Shown here one piece after another: positions 25,247 to 32,833 of a stretch of 64,000 bases of DNA. Both the position numbers and the translations under genes were made by a program. Source of the stretch: Amycolatopsis bartoniae (GTDB lineage Bacteria > Actinomycetota > Actinomycetes > Mycobacteriales > Pseudonocardiaceae); NCBI RefSeq assembly GCF_014191255.1, contig NZ_JACHWH010000001.1, positions 1,178,001 through 1,242,000 on the forward strand, written 5' to 3'. How positions within the stretch are numbered: the stretch's first letter is position 1; every line of letters begins with the position of its first letter. Under the pieces are notes generated by a model. The model was not told the origin of the DNA. It saw nothing but the letters and a program-made list of their open reading frames with translations, and searched no databases.

Positions 25247-25532
25247 CGGCGCGGTCCTTGCGCTGCTTGAACATGCCGAGCATCCGGTCGGTGACCAGGA
25301 ACCCGCCGACGACGTTGATCGTGCCGAACGCGATCGCGATCACCAGCAGGATCTTGTTCAGCACGCCGTCCGCGCCGAGGCCCAGCACCACGAGCCCGCC
25401 CAGCAGCACGATGCCGTGGATGGCGTTCGTGCCGGACATCAGCGGGGTGTGCAGCGTGTTGGGCACCTTCGAGATCACCGTGAAACCCACGAATCCGGCG
25501 AGCACGAGCACCGCCAGGCTTTCCACGAGCAT
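25239..25532 (-). CDS. pntAB: NAD(P) transhydrogenase subunit alpha, membrane part
   Basis: 97 aa, three membrane helices (ESLAVLVLAGFVGFTVISKV; NAIHGIVLLGGLVVLGLG; ILLVIAIAFGTINVVGGFLV), with VPNTLHTPLMSGTNAIHG, the conserved alpha-subunit domain II segment. In E. coli this is the C-terminus of PntA; here, as in many actinobacteria and Rhodospirillum, it is a separate gene. Its ATG overlaps the pntAA stop (TGATG) and its stop overlaps the pntB start. Confidence 0.95.
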   Translation of the reverse strand: MLVESLAVLVLAGFVGFTVISKVPNTLHTPLMSGTNAIHGIVLLGGLVVLGLGADGVLNKILLVIAIAFGTINVVGGFLVTDRMLGMFKQRKDRADD

Positions 25533-26635
25533 CAGGACTCTCCCCTTTCCCGTCCGGCGACGCAGGCACCGGCGACGATCTCGTCGGAGAAGTCGAGCGC
25601 GAGCCTGCCTTCGGCGTCCACCAGCAGCTCGACCAGTTCGGTCACGTTGCGCGCGTACAGCTCGCTCGCGTGCCCCGGCATTTCGGCGGCCAGGTTGAGC
25701 GGCGAGCAGATGGTGACGTCGTGCGCGACGACGTCCCGGCCTGGCTCGGTCAGCTCGCAGTTCCCGCCGGACTCCCCGGCGAGGTCGACCACGACACCGC
25801 CGGCCGGCATGCCGCGCACGGCTTCGGCGGTGACGAGGGTGGGCGCCTTGCGCCCGGGCACCAGCGCGGTGGTGACGACGACGTCGAACTGCGTGATCGC
25901 CTCGGTGAGGCGGCGTTGTTGCTCGGCTCGTTCCTGCTCGGTCAGTTCGCGCGCGTAACCGCCTTCGCCGACCGCTTCGATGCCGAGGTCGAGCCACTGC
26001 GCGCCGACCGAGCGCACCTGGTCGGCCACCTCCGGCCGGACGTCGTACCCGGTGGTGCGCGCGCCCAGCCGTTTCGCGGTGGCCAGCGCCTGCAGCCCGG
26101 CGACCCCGGCGCCGAGGACGAGCACCTTCGCGGGCGGCACCGTGCCGGCGGCCGTGGTGAGCATGGGGAAGAAACGGGTCAGGCGTTCCGCGGCGAGCAG
26201 CACCGCCCGGTACCCGGCGACGCTGCTCTGCGAGGACAGGGCGTCCATCGCCTGCGCGCGCGTGATGCGGGGAATCGACTCCATCGCGAACGCGGTGACC
26301 CCGGCCTCTTCGAGCGCCGCGACACCCTCCACATCGGACAGTGGCTTGAGGAACCCGATGAGGACGGTGCCCGCCTTGAGCCGGGCGACCTCCTCGGCCG
26401 TCGGCGGCGAGACCTTGAGCACCAGGTCGGCGTGCCAGGCGTCGCCCAGCTCCGCTCCGGCGGCGGTGAACAGCTCGTCGGCCAGCAGCACCCCCGCTCC
26501 GGCGCCGGGCTCGACGACGACGCGCAGCCCGCGCCGGACGAGCCGTTCGACCAGCTTGGGCACCAGCGCCACCCGCCGCTCGTCCGGTATCGACTCGCGG
26601 ACGACGCCGACCGACAGCGGCACGGTCTCGACCAC
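25532..26635 (-). CDS. pntAA: NAD(P) transhydrogenase subunit alpha, NAD-binding part
   Basis: 367 aa from GTG 26635, with GAGGAGG upstream. The N-terminal PNT domain begins LSVGVVRESIPDERRVALVP. The NAD(H)-binding Rossmann fold carries KVLVLGAGVAGLQALATAKR and GARTTGYDVRPEVADQVRS, followed by ALVPGRKAPTLVTAEAVRGM and VDLAGESGGNCELT. Soluble domain I of proton-translocating transhydrogenase. First gene of pntAA-pntAB-pntB. The alternative, alanine dehydrogenase, is ruled out by the two downstream membrane genes. Confidence 0.95.
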   Translation of the reverse strand: MVETVPLSVGVVRESIPDERRVALVPKLVERLVRRGLRVVVEPGAGAGVLLADELFTAAGAELGDAWHADLVLKVSPPTAEEVARLKAGTVLIGFLKPLSDVEGVAALEEAGVTAFAMESIPRITRAQAMDALSSQSSVAGYRAVLLAAERLTRFFPMLTTAAGTVPPAKVLVLGAGVAGLQALATAKRLGARTTGYDVRPEVADQVRSVGAQWLDLGIEAVGEGGYARELTEQERAEQQRRLTEAITQFDVVVTTALVPGRKAPTLVTAEAVRGMPAGGVVVDLAGESGGNCELTEPGRDVVAHDVTICSPLNLAAEMPGHASELYARNVTELVELLVDAEGRLALDFSDEIVAGACVAGRERGES

Positions 26636-26708
26636 GGTGCACCACCTCCTCGCTGAGGCCGGGCGATCATTCCCGTTCTATCAGCAAAGGGGCAACCCGC
26701 AACCGGAG

Positions 26709-27341
26709 TCAAGTCCTGCTGCGCCAGCTCGGCACGCCGAGCGCGATGAGGCGGAGCCGTTTTTCCGCCGTGCGGACGATGCGCTCGTCGGTTCCGGCGT
26801 CGCGCGGCCGGGCTTCGAGCAGGTCGAGGACGGTGGCCTGCATCGCGGTGACGATCAGCTCCGCCATCATGTGCAGATCCTCGGTCGACCATTCGCGCAG
26901 GAAGTCGAGCCGCGCCAGGTCGACGGCGAGCTCGCTGGAGAACAGCTTCAGCTCGACCGCCACGGCGCGTGACACCGCGCCCCCGCCGCCGTAGCGCTCG
27001 CGGACGAGGAAGCGGAAGTGGTTCTCGTGCGCGCGGACCTGCTCGTACAGCGTCCGCACCGACTCGCGGATCATGTCGCCGGACGCGTTCCGCCCGCGCC
27101 GGACCGAGCGGATCATGTCGCGCAGCGTGCGCATCGACTCCTCGACGAGCGCGACGCCCAGCTCGTCCATCGAGGCGAAGTGCCGGTAGAAGGCCGTCGG
27201 GACGATGCCCGCGACCTTGGTGACCTCCCGCAGGCTGAGGCTGGCGAAACCGCGGTCGGCGAGCAGCCCCAGTGCCGCGTCGAGCAGCGCGCGCCTGGTG
27301 CGTTCCTTGCGCTCGTGGCGCGTCACCGGTTCGGCCGTCAC
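26709..27341 (-). CDS. TetR regulator, FabR/DesT-like
   Basis: 210 aa from GTG 27341. The N-terminal helix-turn-helix LADRGFASLSLREVTKVAGI followed by VPTAFYRHFASMDELGVALV closely follows the FabR/DesT subgroup, which senses acyl-CoA or acyl-ACP and controls unsaturated fatty-acid genes. The rest is an all-helical ligand domain. It is divergent from a ferredoxin-reductase/desaturase pair with a 90-bp gap that holds an 18-bp palindrome (27399-27416). Context and subfamily both point to control of desaturation. Confidence 0.85.
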   Translation of the reverse strand: MTAEPVTRHERKERTRRALLDAALGLLADRGFASLSLREVTKVAGIVPTAFYRHFASMDELGVALVEESMRTLRDMIRSVRRGRNASGDMIRESVRTLYEQVRAHENHFRFLVRERYGGGGAVSRAVAVELKLFSSELAVDLARLDFLREWSTEDLHMMAELIVTAMQATVLDLLEARPRDAGTDERIVRTAEKRLRLIALGVPSWRSRT

Positions 27342-27398
27342 AGTGCTCAGGTTACGTAACCCCCGCCTTGCCTCGTCCGGCACCTTCCGTCATCATTG

Positions 27399-27416
27399 AG
27401 TGTACAGATGTTCACT
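27399..27416. promoter_or_regulatory. Palindromic operator of the desaturase operon
   Basis: AGTGTACAGATGTTCACT is an 18-bp near-perfect dyad (AGTG-n-ACA-nn-TGT-n-CACT), 14 bp before the reductase ATG and 58 bp before the TetR start. Operators of FabR and DesT, as I recall them, share the AGTG/CACT-type ends. It is the likely binding site of the divergent TetR protein and would block reductase/desaturase transcription. Confidence 0.75.
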
Positions 27417-27430
27417 GAATGAGGTGCGGC

Positions 27431-28447
27431 ATGAGCAGACTGGCGTCGATGGCCGAAGCGTTGCTCACCCCGCACGGCATCGACCGCTACCTCGAACTGG
27501 TGGACCCGATGCTGGTCCGCCGCGAGATCCGCGGCGAGATCACGGACGTGCGGCGGACGGCCGACTCGGTGACGCTGCGCCTGCGGCCCAGCCGGGCCTG
27601 GCGCGGGTTCACCGCCGGGCAGTACGTGCGGGTCACCGTCCAGATCGACGGCGTAAGGCGGACGCGCTGCTATTCCCCCGCCGTCTCGCAGTACGACGAC
27701 GGCCTCGAACTCACGATCAAGCAGGACGGCCTGGTCTCGCGGTATCTGCACCGGAACGCCAGGCCGGGCCTGGTGCTCGGGCTTTCCCGGCCGGACGGGC
27801 AGTTCACGCTGCCCGAGCCGCGACCGGAGAAGCTGCTGCTCATCAGCGGTGGCAGCGGGATCACACCGGTGATGTCGATGCTGCGCACGCTCCTCGACGA
27901 GGGGCACCGCGGCGAGGTGGTGTTCCTGCACTACGGGCGGGACGTGCCCTACCGCGACGAGCTTTCGGCGCTGGACCGGCCGAACTTCCGCGTGGTGTTC
28001 GGCCACGACCTCGGCGGCCGGTTCTCCGTCGACCACCTCGACGCGGTCGCGCCGTGGTGGGCCGGGGCGCCTGCTTACGCGTGCGGGCCAGGGCGCCTGC
28101 TGGACGCGGTGCGGGACTGCTACGCAGAGTTGAGTGAACAACTGCACACCGAATCGTTCACGCCGCCGGAGCTGGCCGTCGACGCCGAGGGCGCGACGGG
28201 GCGGGTGCGGTTCGCCCGCAGCGAGGTGGAGGCCGACAACTCCGGCCGTCCGCTGCTGGAACAGGCCGAGGCCGCGGGGCTGCGGCCCGAGCACGGCTGC
28301 CGGATGGGCATCTGTTTCTCGTGCACCCAGGTCAAGAGCCGCGGCACGGTGCGCAACGCGCTGTCCGGGGACCTGTCCGCGGAGGAGGACGAGGAGATCC
28401 AGCTGTGCATCTCCGTGCCCGTCGGCGACGTCGAAATCAACTGTTAG
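27431..28447 (+). CDS. Ferredoxin reductase partner of acyl desaturase
   Basis: 338 aa from ATG 27431 behind GAGG; an ATG four codons earlier is less well placed. An FAD domain (GFTAGQYVRVTVQIDGVRRT, then RCYSPAVS) is followed by an NAD(P) domain (LLLISGGSGITPVMSMLRTL and YACGPGRLLDAVR) and a C-terminal plant-type 2Fe-2S domain with Cys ligands in HGCRMGICFSC and a last one in IQLCIS. This is the reductase that supplies electrons to membrane desaturases (compare mycobacterial Rv3230c with DesA3). The desaturase gene starts 10 bp after its stop. Confidence 0.92.
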   Translation: MSRLASMAEALLTPHGIDRYLELVDPMLVRREIRGEITDVRRTADSVTLRLRPSRAWRGFTAGQYVRVTVQIDGVRRTRCYSPAVSQYDDGLELTIKQDGLVSRYLHRNARPGLVLGLSRPDGQFTLPEPRPEKLLLISGGSGITPVMSMLRTLLDEGHRGEVVFLHYGRDVPYRDELSALDRPNFRVVFGHDLGGRFSVDHLDAVAPWWAGAPAYACGPGRLLDAVRDCYAELSEQLHTESFTPPELAVDAEGATGRVRFARSEVEADNSGRPLLEQAEAAGLRPEHGCRMGICFSCTQVKSRGTVRNALSGDLSAEEDEEIQLCISVPVGDVEINC

Positions 28448-28457
28448 GAGCATCCCC

Positions 28458-29567
28458 ATGACCGGTTTGCAGGACCGGCTCACGCCGGAGCAGGTCGAGG
28501 AGTTCGGCCGGGAGATGGACGCGATCCGGCAGCGGATCGTGGCCGACCTCGGCCAGGAGGACGTCGACTACATCCAGAACGTCATCAAGACCCAGCGGAC
28601 GCTGGAGGTCACCGGCCGCGCGCTGATGTACCTCCCGCCCGCGTGGCCGCTCGCCGTCGCTTCGCTTTCGCTGGCGAAGATCCTCGACAACATGGAGATC
28701 GGGCACAACGTCATGCACGGCCAGTACGACTGGACGCGCGACCCGGCGCTGAGCTCGCAGCAGTTCGAGTGGGACACCGTGGCGCCGTCGGAGAACTGGC
28801 GGCACTCGCACAACTACATCCACCACACGTACACGAACATCCTCGACAAGGACCGGGACATCGGGTACGGCATCCTGCGGATGGACCCGGCGCAGAAGTG
28901 GCACCCGTACTACCTGGGCAACCCGGTGTACGCGACGCTGCTGGCGTTCATCTTCCAGTGGGGCGTGATGCTGCACGACCTGGAGTTCGACCGCATCGTG
29001 CGGGGCGAGCGCAAATGGTCGGAGTTCGCCGAGGTGCGGGCGAAGATGGTGCGCAAGGCGGCGCGCCAGATCGGCAAGGACTACGTGCTGTTCCCGCTGC
29101 TCACGGGCCCGCTCGCGCCGCTGACGCTGGCGGGCAACGTGACGGCCAACGTGACCCGCAACCTGTGGGCGTTCGCGATCATCTTCTGCGGTCACTTCCC
29201 GGCGGACGTCGAGAGCTTCACCGAGGCCGAGACCGAGCAGGAGACGCGCGGGCAGTGGTACCTGCGGCAGATCCTCGGCTCGGCGAACATCACGGGCGGG
29301 AAGCTGTTCCACATCCTGACCGGGAACCTGTCGCACCAGATCGAGCACCACCTGTTCCCGGACATCCCGGCGCGCCGGTATCCGCAGATCGCGGCCGAGA
29401 TCCGCGGAATCTGCGAAAAGTACGGGCTGCCGTACAACACGGGTCCGCTGCACAAGCAGCTGTTCTCGGTGGCGAAGAAGATCGTGAAGCTCGCCCTGCC
29501 GGGTTCCGGTGGCGCGCGTGAGCCGGAGCAGCCCACTACGCTTGAGCCGGAACTCAAGGCAGCTTAG
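28458..29567 (+). CDS. Membrane acyl-CoA/fatty-acid desaturase
   Basis: 369 aa, ATG 28458 after AGGAG. The three di-iron His boxes are GHNVMHGQYDW, WRHSHNYIHHTYTN and LSHQIEHHLFPD, in the order and spacing of the DesA3-type family; further ligand His residues are expected near CGHFPADVES. Hydrophobic pairs surround them. It inserts a double bond into long acyl chains with O2 and electrons from the 2Fe-2S reductase encoded just upstream. Regulated most probably by the divergent TetR protein. Confidence 0.94.
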   Translation: MTGLQDRLTPEQVEEFGREMDAIRQRIVADLGQEDVDYIQNVIKTQRTLEVTGRALMYLPPAWPLAVASLSLAKILDNMEIGHNVMHGQYDWTRDPALSSQQFEWDTVAPSENWRHSHNYIHHTYTNILDKDRDIGYGILRMDPAQKWHPYYLGNPVYATLLAFIFQWGVMLHDLEFDRIVRGERKWSEFAEVRAKMVRKAARQIGKDYVLFPLLTGPLAPLTLAGNVTANVTRNLWAFAIIFCGHFPADVESFTEAETEQETRGQWYLRQILGSANITGGKLFHILTGNLSHQIEHHLFPDIPARRYPQIAAEIRGICEKYGLPYNTGPLHKQLFSVAKKIVKLALPGSGGAREPEQPTTLEPELKAA

Positions 29568-29576
29568 GGGGCCACG

Positions 29577-29780
29577 ATGGTGGGACAGTTCGAACGCGGC
29601 AAGGACACGGTGCAGGTGCTGACCGAAACGGCGGCCACCCACGTGGGCCGCATAGCAACGATCATCACCGGCGCGGTCCGCGACGTGGCCAGGGAAGCCG
29701 GCGACTGGCTCACCGAGGTGATCGAGATGCGGGAAGCCTCGAAGAAGGCACAGAAGGACGAAGAAGAGGGGGATCGTTAG
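29577..29780 (+). CDS. Small conserved hypothetical protein
   Basis: 67 aa, ATG 29577, nine bases after the desaturase stop, with a purine-rich AGGGGG ahead. It is probably one amphipathic helix pair: VQVLTETAATHVGRIATIIT and AVRDVAREAGDWLTEVIEMR, ending in a very charged EASKKAQKDEEEGDR tail. Similar short proteins downstream of desaturases are common in Pseudonocardiales, as I recall. It could bind the membrane surface or the desaturase; no evidence beyond position. Confidence 0.7.
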   Translation: MVGQFERGKDTVQVLTETAATHVGRIATIITGAVRDVAREAGDWLTEVIEMREASKKAQKDEEEGDR

Positions 29781-29788
29781 ATTCCCGA

Positions 29789-29941
29789 GAGTTGGGTGAT
29801 CATCCCGTCGCCTGATTCAGGACCATCACTTTGAGGAGCAGCCGCAACCTTCGTGCTCGCCGGAGCTTGACATGCCAACCTTGCGGCTGGTCCTCAAAGT
29901 GATATGCACAAACCGCAGGCGACGGGATGATCACTCAACTC
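29789..29941. repeat. 153-nt nested inverted-repeat element
   Basis: Outer arms 29789-29814 and 29916-29941 are 26 bp with one mismatch (GTGATCATCCCGTCGCCTG core). Inner arms 29825-29847 and 29881-29903 are 23 bp with one mismatch (ATCACTTTGAGGA, then CAGCCGCAA). A 33-nt loop is left. Such a structure fits a miniature inverted-repeat transposable element, a small structured RNA or a bidirectional terminator. No clear target-site duplication flanks it. Confidence 0.8.
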
Positions 29942-30095
29942 GACCACCCACCCGAGGTGAGATCCCTTCGGGCCCCCATCATCCTGGAGCCTGCCCGCCG
30001 GCGAGGCATTCTTTTGATCTTTTGTCTTTCGCCCCGCAGTCCCAGCGTGGTCACCCGCTGTGGGCCGGGCGTGGCCGCCCTCCTTGCCCGGCCCA

Positions 30096-30233
30096 CCCCC
30101 GCCCCTCGTTTTTGAGTGTTCGACGGTTGACTCGCCGCCTCAAGGGCGCCTTCGGCGTCGCTTCGCGATGAGCAAGCTCACCCTTGACCCGGCGAGTCAA
30201 CCGCCAAGTGCAGCTGGGGACGAGGGGCGGGGG
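30096..30233. repeat. Compound inverted repeat near monooxygenase operon
   Basis: Outer arms CCCCCGCCCCTCGT (30096-30109) and ACGAGGGGCGGGGG (30220-30233) enclose CGGTTGACTCGCCG (30124-30137) pairing with CGGCGAGTCAACCG (30190-30203) and TCAAGGG (30140-30146) with CCCTTGA (30181-30187). All arms are perfect. It lies between convergent operons and may end both. The centre (gcgccttcggcgtcgcttcg) looks like an actinomycete dispersed repeat. Confidence 0.7.
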
Positions 30234-30276
30234 AGATCCGGGCGGTGGTCCTGGGACTTTCTGTTTCTGGCGCGTC

Positions 30277-31620
30277 CTAAAAGGACTTCGGTGCTTTTAG
30301 GCCCAGGTGGTCCCTTAGTGTTTCGCCGCTGTACTCGGTCCTGAACACGCCTCGCTCCTGCAGCAGGGGCACCACCTTGTCGGCGAAGGGGTCCAACCCG
30401 CCCGGGGTTACGTGCGGTACCAGGATGAAGCCGTCGCACGCGTCTGCCTGCACCAGGTCGTTGATGCTCTCCGCGACGGTGTTCGGCGCCCCTACGAAGT
30501 TCTGCCTGCCGGTGACCTCGATGATCAGTTCCCGGATCGACAGGTTCTTCGCCTCCGCCAGTTCTCGCCACTGCTTCGCCGTCGCCAGGGGGTCCCGGTA
30601 CATCCGCACGCTCGCCCGGCCCCTCGCGATCGTGTTCTCGCCCACCAGCGGGTCCACCTCCGGGAGCGGGCCGTCCGGGTCGTACTCCGACAGGTCCCGG
30701 TTCCACAGCTGCTCCAGGAACTTGATCGCCGTCTGCCCGCTCACCTGCTGGTGCCGCACGACGTCCGCCAGCTCCTGGGCCTCCGCGTCGGTGTCGCCCA
30801 GCACGAAAGTCGCGGCGGGGAGGACCACCAGATCGCTGTGCTGCCGCCCGTAACGAGCCAGGCGGCCCTTCACATCCCGGTAGAACTCCTGCCCGGCCTC
30901 CTTCGTGCCGTGCCGGGTGAAGATCGCGTCCGCCGTCGCCGCCGCGAACTCGCGGCCCTCGTCCGAGTCGCCCGCCTGCAGGATCACCGGACGGCCCTGC
31001 GGACTGCGTGGCACGTTGAACCGGCCCTTGATGTCGAACTGCGAATCGTGCCGCTCGAACGCACCGGCATCGTCGCGCGCCAGGAACCGGCCCGTTTCCT
31101 TGTCCGCCAGCACATCCCCGTCCCGCCAGGAGTCGAACAGCTCCGCCGCCGTCTCCAGGAAACGCTTCGCGCGGACATACCTGTCCTCCGCGGGCAGGTA
31201 ACCGCCGCGCCGGAAGTTCTCGCCCGTGAACGCGTCCCACGACGTGACCACGTTCCAGCCCGCACGCCCCGCCGACAGGTGGTCGAGGCTCGCGAACTGC
31301 CGCGCCACCTCGTACGGCTCGTTGAACGTCGAGTTGATCGTGCCCGTTAGGCCCAGCCGCTCGGTCACCGCGGCGAGCGCGGCCAGCACGGTGAACGTGT
31401 CCGGCCGCCCGACGACGTCCAGGTCGTAGATCTGCCCGCCCTGCTCCCGCAGCCGCAGGCCCTCCGCGAGGAAGAAGAAGTCGAACTTCGCGCGCTCCGC
31501 GGTCTGCGCCAGGTGCACGAACGAGCTGAACTCGATGTGGCTGCCCGCTTCCGGGTCGCTCCACACGGTGGTGTTGTTGACGCCGGGGAAGTGCGCGGCC
31601 AGGTGGATCTGCTTCGTCAT
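30277..31620 (-). CDS. NtaA/DmoA-type FMNH2-dependent monooxygenase
   Basis: 447 aa from ATG 31620 (MTKQIHLAAHFPGVNNTTVW). A luciferase-like TIM barrel with family marks FDFFFLAEGLRLREQGG, LGLTGTINSTFNEPYEVARQ, LSAGRAGWNVVTSWD and RSPQGRPVILQAGDSDEGRE. Known: this subgroup (nitrilotriacetate, dimethylsulfide and related monooxygenases) uses reduced FMN from a partner reductase to cleave C-N or C-S bonds. No flavin reductase or ABC importer is adjacent, so substrate and reductant are unknown. It follows the paralogous gene at 31632 by 11 bp and is the second gene of the pair. Confidence 0.88.
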   Translation of the reverse strand: MTKQIHLAAHFPGVNNTTVWSDPEAGSHIEFSSFVHLAQTAERAKFDFFFLAEGLRLREQGGQIYDLDVVGRPDTFTVLAALAAVTERLGLTGTINSTFNEPYEVARQFASLDHLSAGRAGWNVVTSWDAFTGENFRRGGYLPAEDRYVRAKRFLETAAELFDSWRDGDVLADKETGRFLARDDAGAFERHDSQFDIKGRFNVPRSPQGRPVILQAGDSDEGREFAAATADAIFTRHGTKEAGQEFYRDVKGRLARYGRQHSDLVVLPAATFVLGDTDAEAQELADVVRHQQVSGQTAIKFLEQLWNRDLSEYDPDGPLPEVDPLVGENTIARGRASVRMYRDPLATAKQWRELAEAKNLSIRELIIEVTGRQNFVGAPNTVAESINDLVQADACDGFILVPHVTPGGLDPFADKVVPLLQERGVFRTEYSGETLRDHLGLKAPKSF

Positions 31621-31631
31621 CTCGCTGCTCC

Positions 31632-32696
31632 TCAAGCGGCGTAACGGTTGGCCGGACGGTCGAGGCCCAGCAGGCCCCGCAACGTGTTCGCTTCGTAGGC
31701 GGTGCGGAACGCGCCGCGCCGCTGCAGTTCCGGCACCAGGCCGCGGGTCACCGCACGCAGGTCGTGCGGCACCGCCCCGGGCCGCAGCCGGAAACCGAAC
31801 GCCTCCCGCGCCAGCAGGCGGTCCGCCAGCTGCGACGGCGTGCCCACGAAGATCTCGGCGTCGGAGGTGTACTCCTCGCCCGCCACCTCGTCCAGCCGCG
31901 CCTTGCGGTCGGCCGCGGCCTGCTCGGTCTCGTCCAGGAACACCACCAGATCGGTGAACACCAGCGGCCCTCGCACAGCCGGCTCCGGCTCGGTGACGAA
32001 CACCAGGTCCGCGCTGCGCTCAGCCAGCCGGTAGGCCACCGGCACGTGCGCCAGCACCGCGACCGGCGGCTGCCCCTGCGGCGGGCGCGGCGTGATCGAC
32101 GGGCCCTTGACGTCGAAGAACCGGCCCTCGAAGTCGATGTAGTGCAGCTTCTCCCGGTCGACGAACCGGCCGGTGGCGACGTCGCGGATCTCGGCGTCGT
32201 CCTCCCAGCTGTCCCACAACCGCCGCACGACCTCGACGTAGTCCGCGGCCTCGTCGAACAGGTCCTCCCGCGACAGCACCTCGCGACGGCCGAAGTGGTC
32301 GGCCTCGGCCTGCGAACCCGACACCCGCACTCGCAGCCCGGCGCGGCCGGTGCTGACGTAATCGAGCGTCGCGATGGCCTTGGAGATGTGGAACGGCTCG
32401 GTGTGGGTCGCGATCACCGTCGGCACGAACCCGAGGTTCCGCGTCAGCGGTGCGATCCGCGACGCGATGAGCACGGCGTCGAGCCTGCCCTGCACCCGGT
32501 CGGTCCGGTCGGTCTGCGGGCTCAGCGAGTCCTCGATGGTGACGAAGTCCAGCAACCCGCGCTCGGCCTCGGCCGCGAGGTCCGCCCAGTACCCGGCGGT
32601 GAACAGTTCGCCGGGCGGGGCGTCCGGCTCGCGCCAGGCCGCCGGGTGCCAGCCGGCGCCGTCGAGTGCGACGGCGAGACGGAGAGTCTGCGACAT
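31632..32696 (-). CDS. Luciferase-like FMN-dependent monooxygenase
   Basis: 354 aa from ATG 32696 (MSQTLRLAVALDGAGWHPAA). TIM-barrel landmarks are LLDFVTIEDSL, LTRNLGFVPTVIATHTEPFH, YVSTGRAGLRVRVSGSQAEA and TPRPPQGQPPVAVLAHVPVA. It is shorter than its downstream neighbour and lacks part of the insertion region, but both belong to the NtaA/SsuD/LadA superfamily. First gene of a two-gene operon; promoter within the 137-bp gap shared with the divergent histidine kinase gene. Substrate unknown; organosulfur or amine compounds are typical. Confidence 0.86.
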   Translation of the reverse strand: MSQTLRLAVALDGAGWHPAAWREPDAPPGELFTAGYWADLAAEAERGLLDFVTIEDSLSPQTDRTDRVQGRLDAVLIASRIAPLTRNLGFVPTVIATHTEPFHISKAIATLDYVSTGRAGLRVRVSGSQAEADHFGRREVLSREDLFDEAADYVEVVRRLWDSWEDDAEIRDVATGRFVDREKLHYIDFEGRFFDVKGPSITPRPPQGQPPVAVLAHVPVAYRLAERSADLVFVTEPEPAVRGPLVFTDLVVFLDETEQAAADRKARLDEVAGEEYTSDAEIFVGTPSQLADRLLAREAFGFRLRPGAVPHDLRAVTRGLVPELQRRGAFRTAYEANTLRGLLGLDRPANRYAA

Positions 32697-32833
32697 GCCC
32701 TGATCCTTTCGCCGGGACTGCCTTTTCCGGTTCCAGCGATACCTCCGGCGGTTTTGTTTCCGGTACCAAGGAGTGGGAAACGGTGGGGAAAACCGGATGG
32801 TCCGCGCGGTGCGAGCACGGCAAGCTGGGGACC

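Larger units (their letters stand above)
29781..30276. other. 496-bp non-coding region with long inverted repeats
   Basis: No gene is supported here. It contains a 153-nt element with two nested near-perfect inverted repeats (29789-29941) and a second compound inverted repeat (30096-30233). Between them lies ordinary GC-rich sequence with a T-rich patch (about 30011-30035, tcttttgatcttttgtcttt). It separates the desaturase operon from the convergent monooxygenase operon. Confidence 0.8.

Noticed and set aside
24200..25270. A 356-aa plus-strand frame over pntB
   Set aside because: Its His/Arg/Asp composition is the antisense of a membrane protein.
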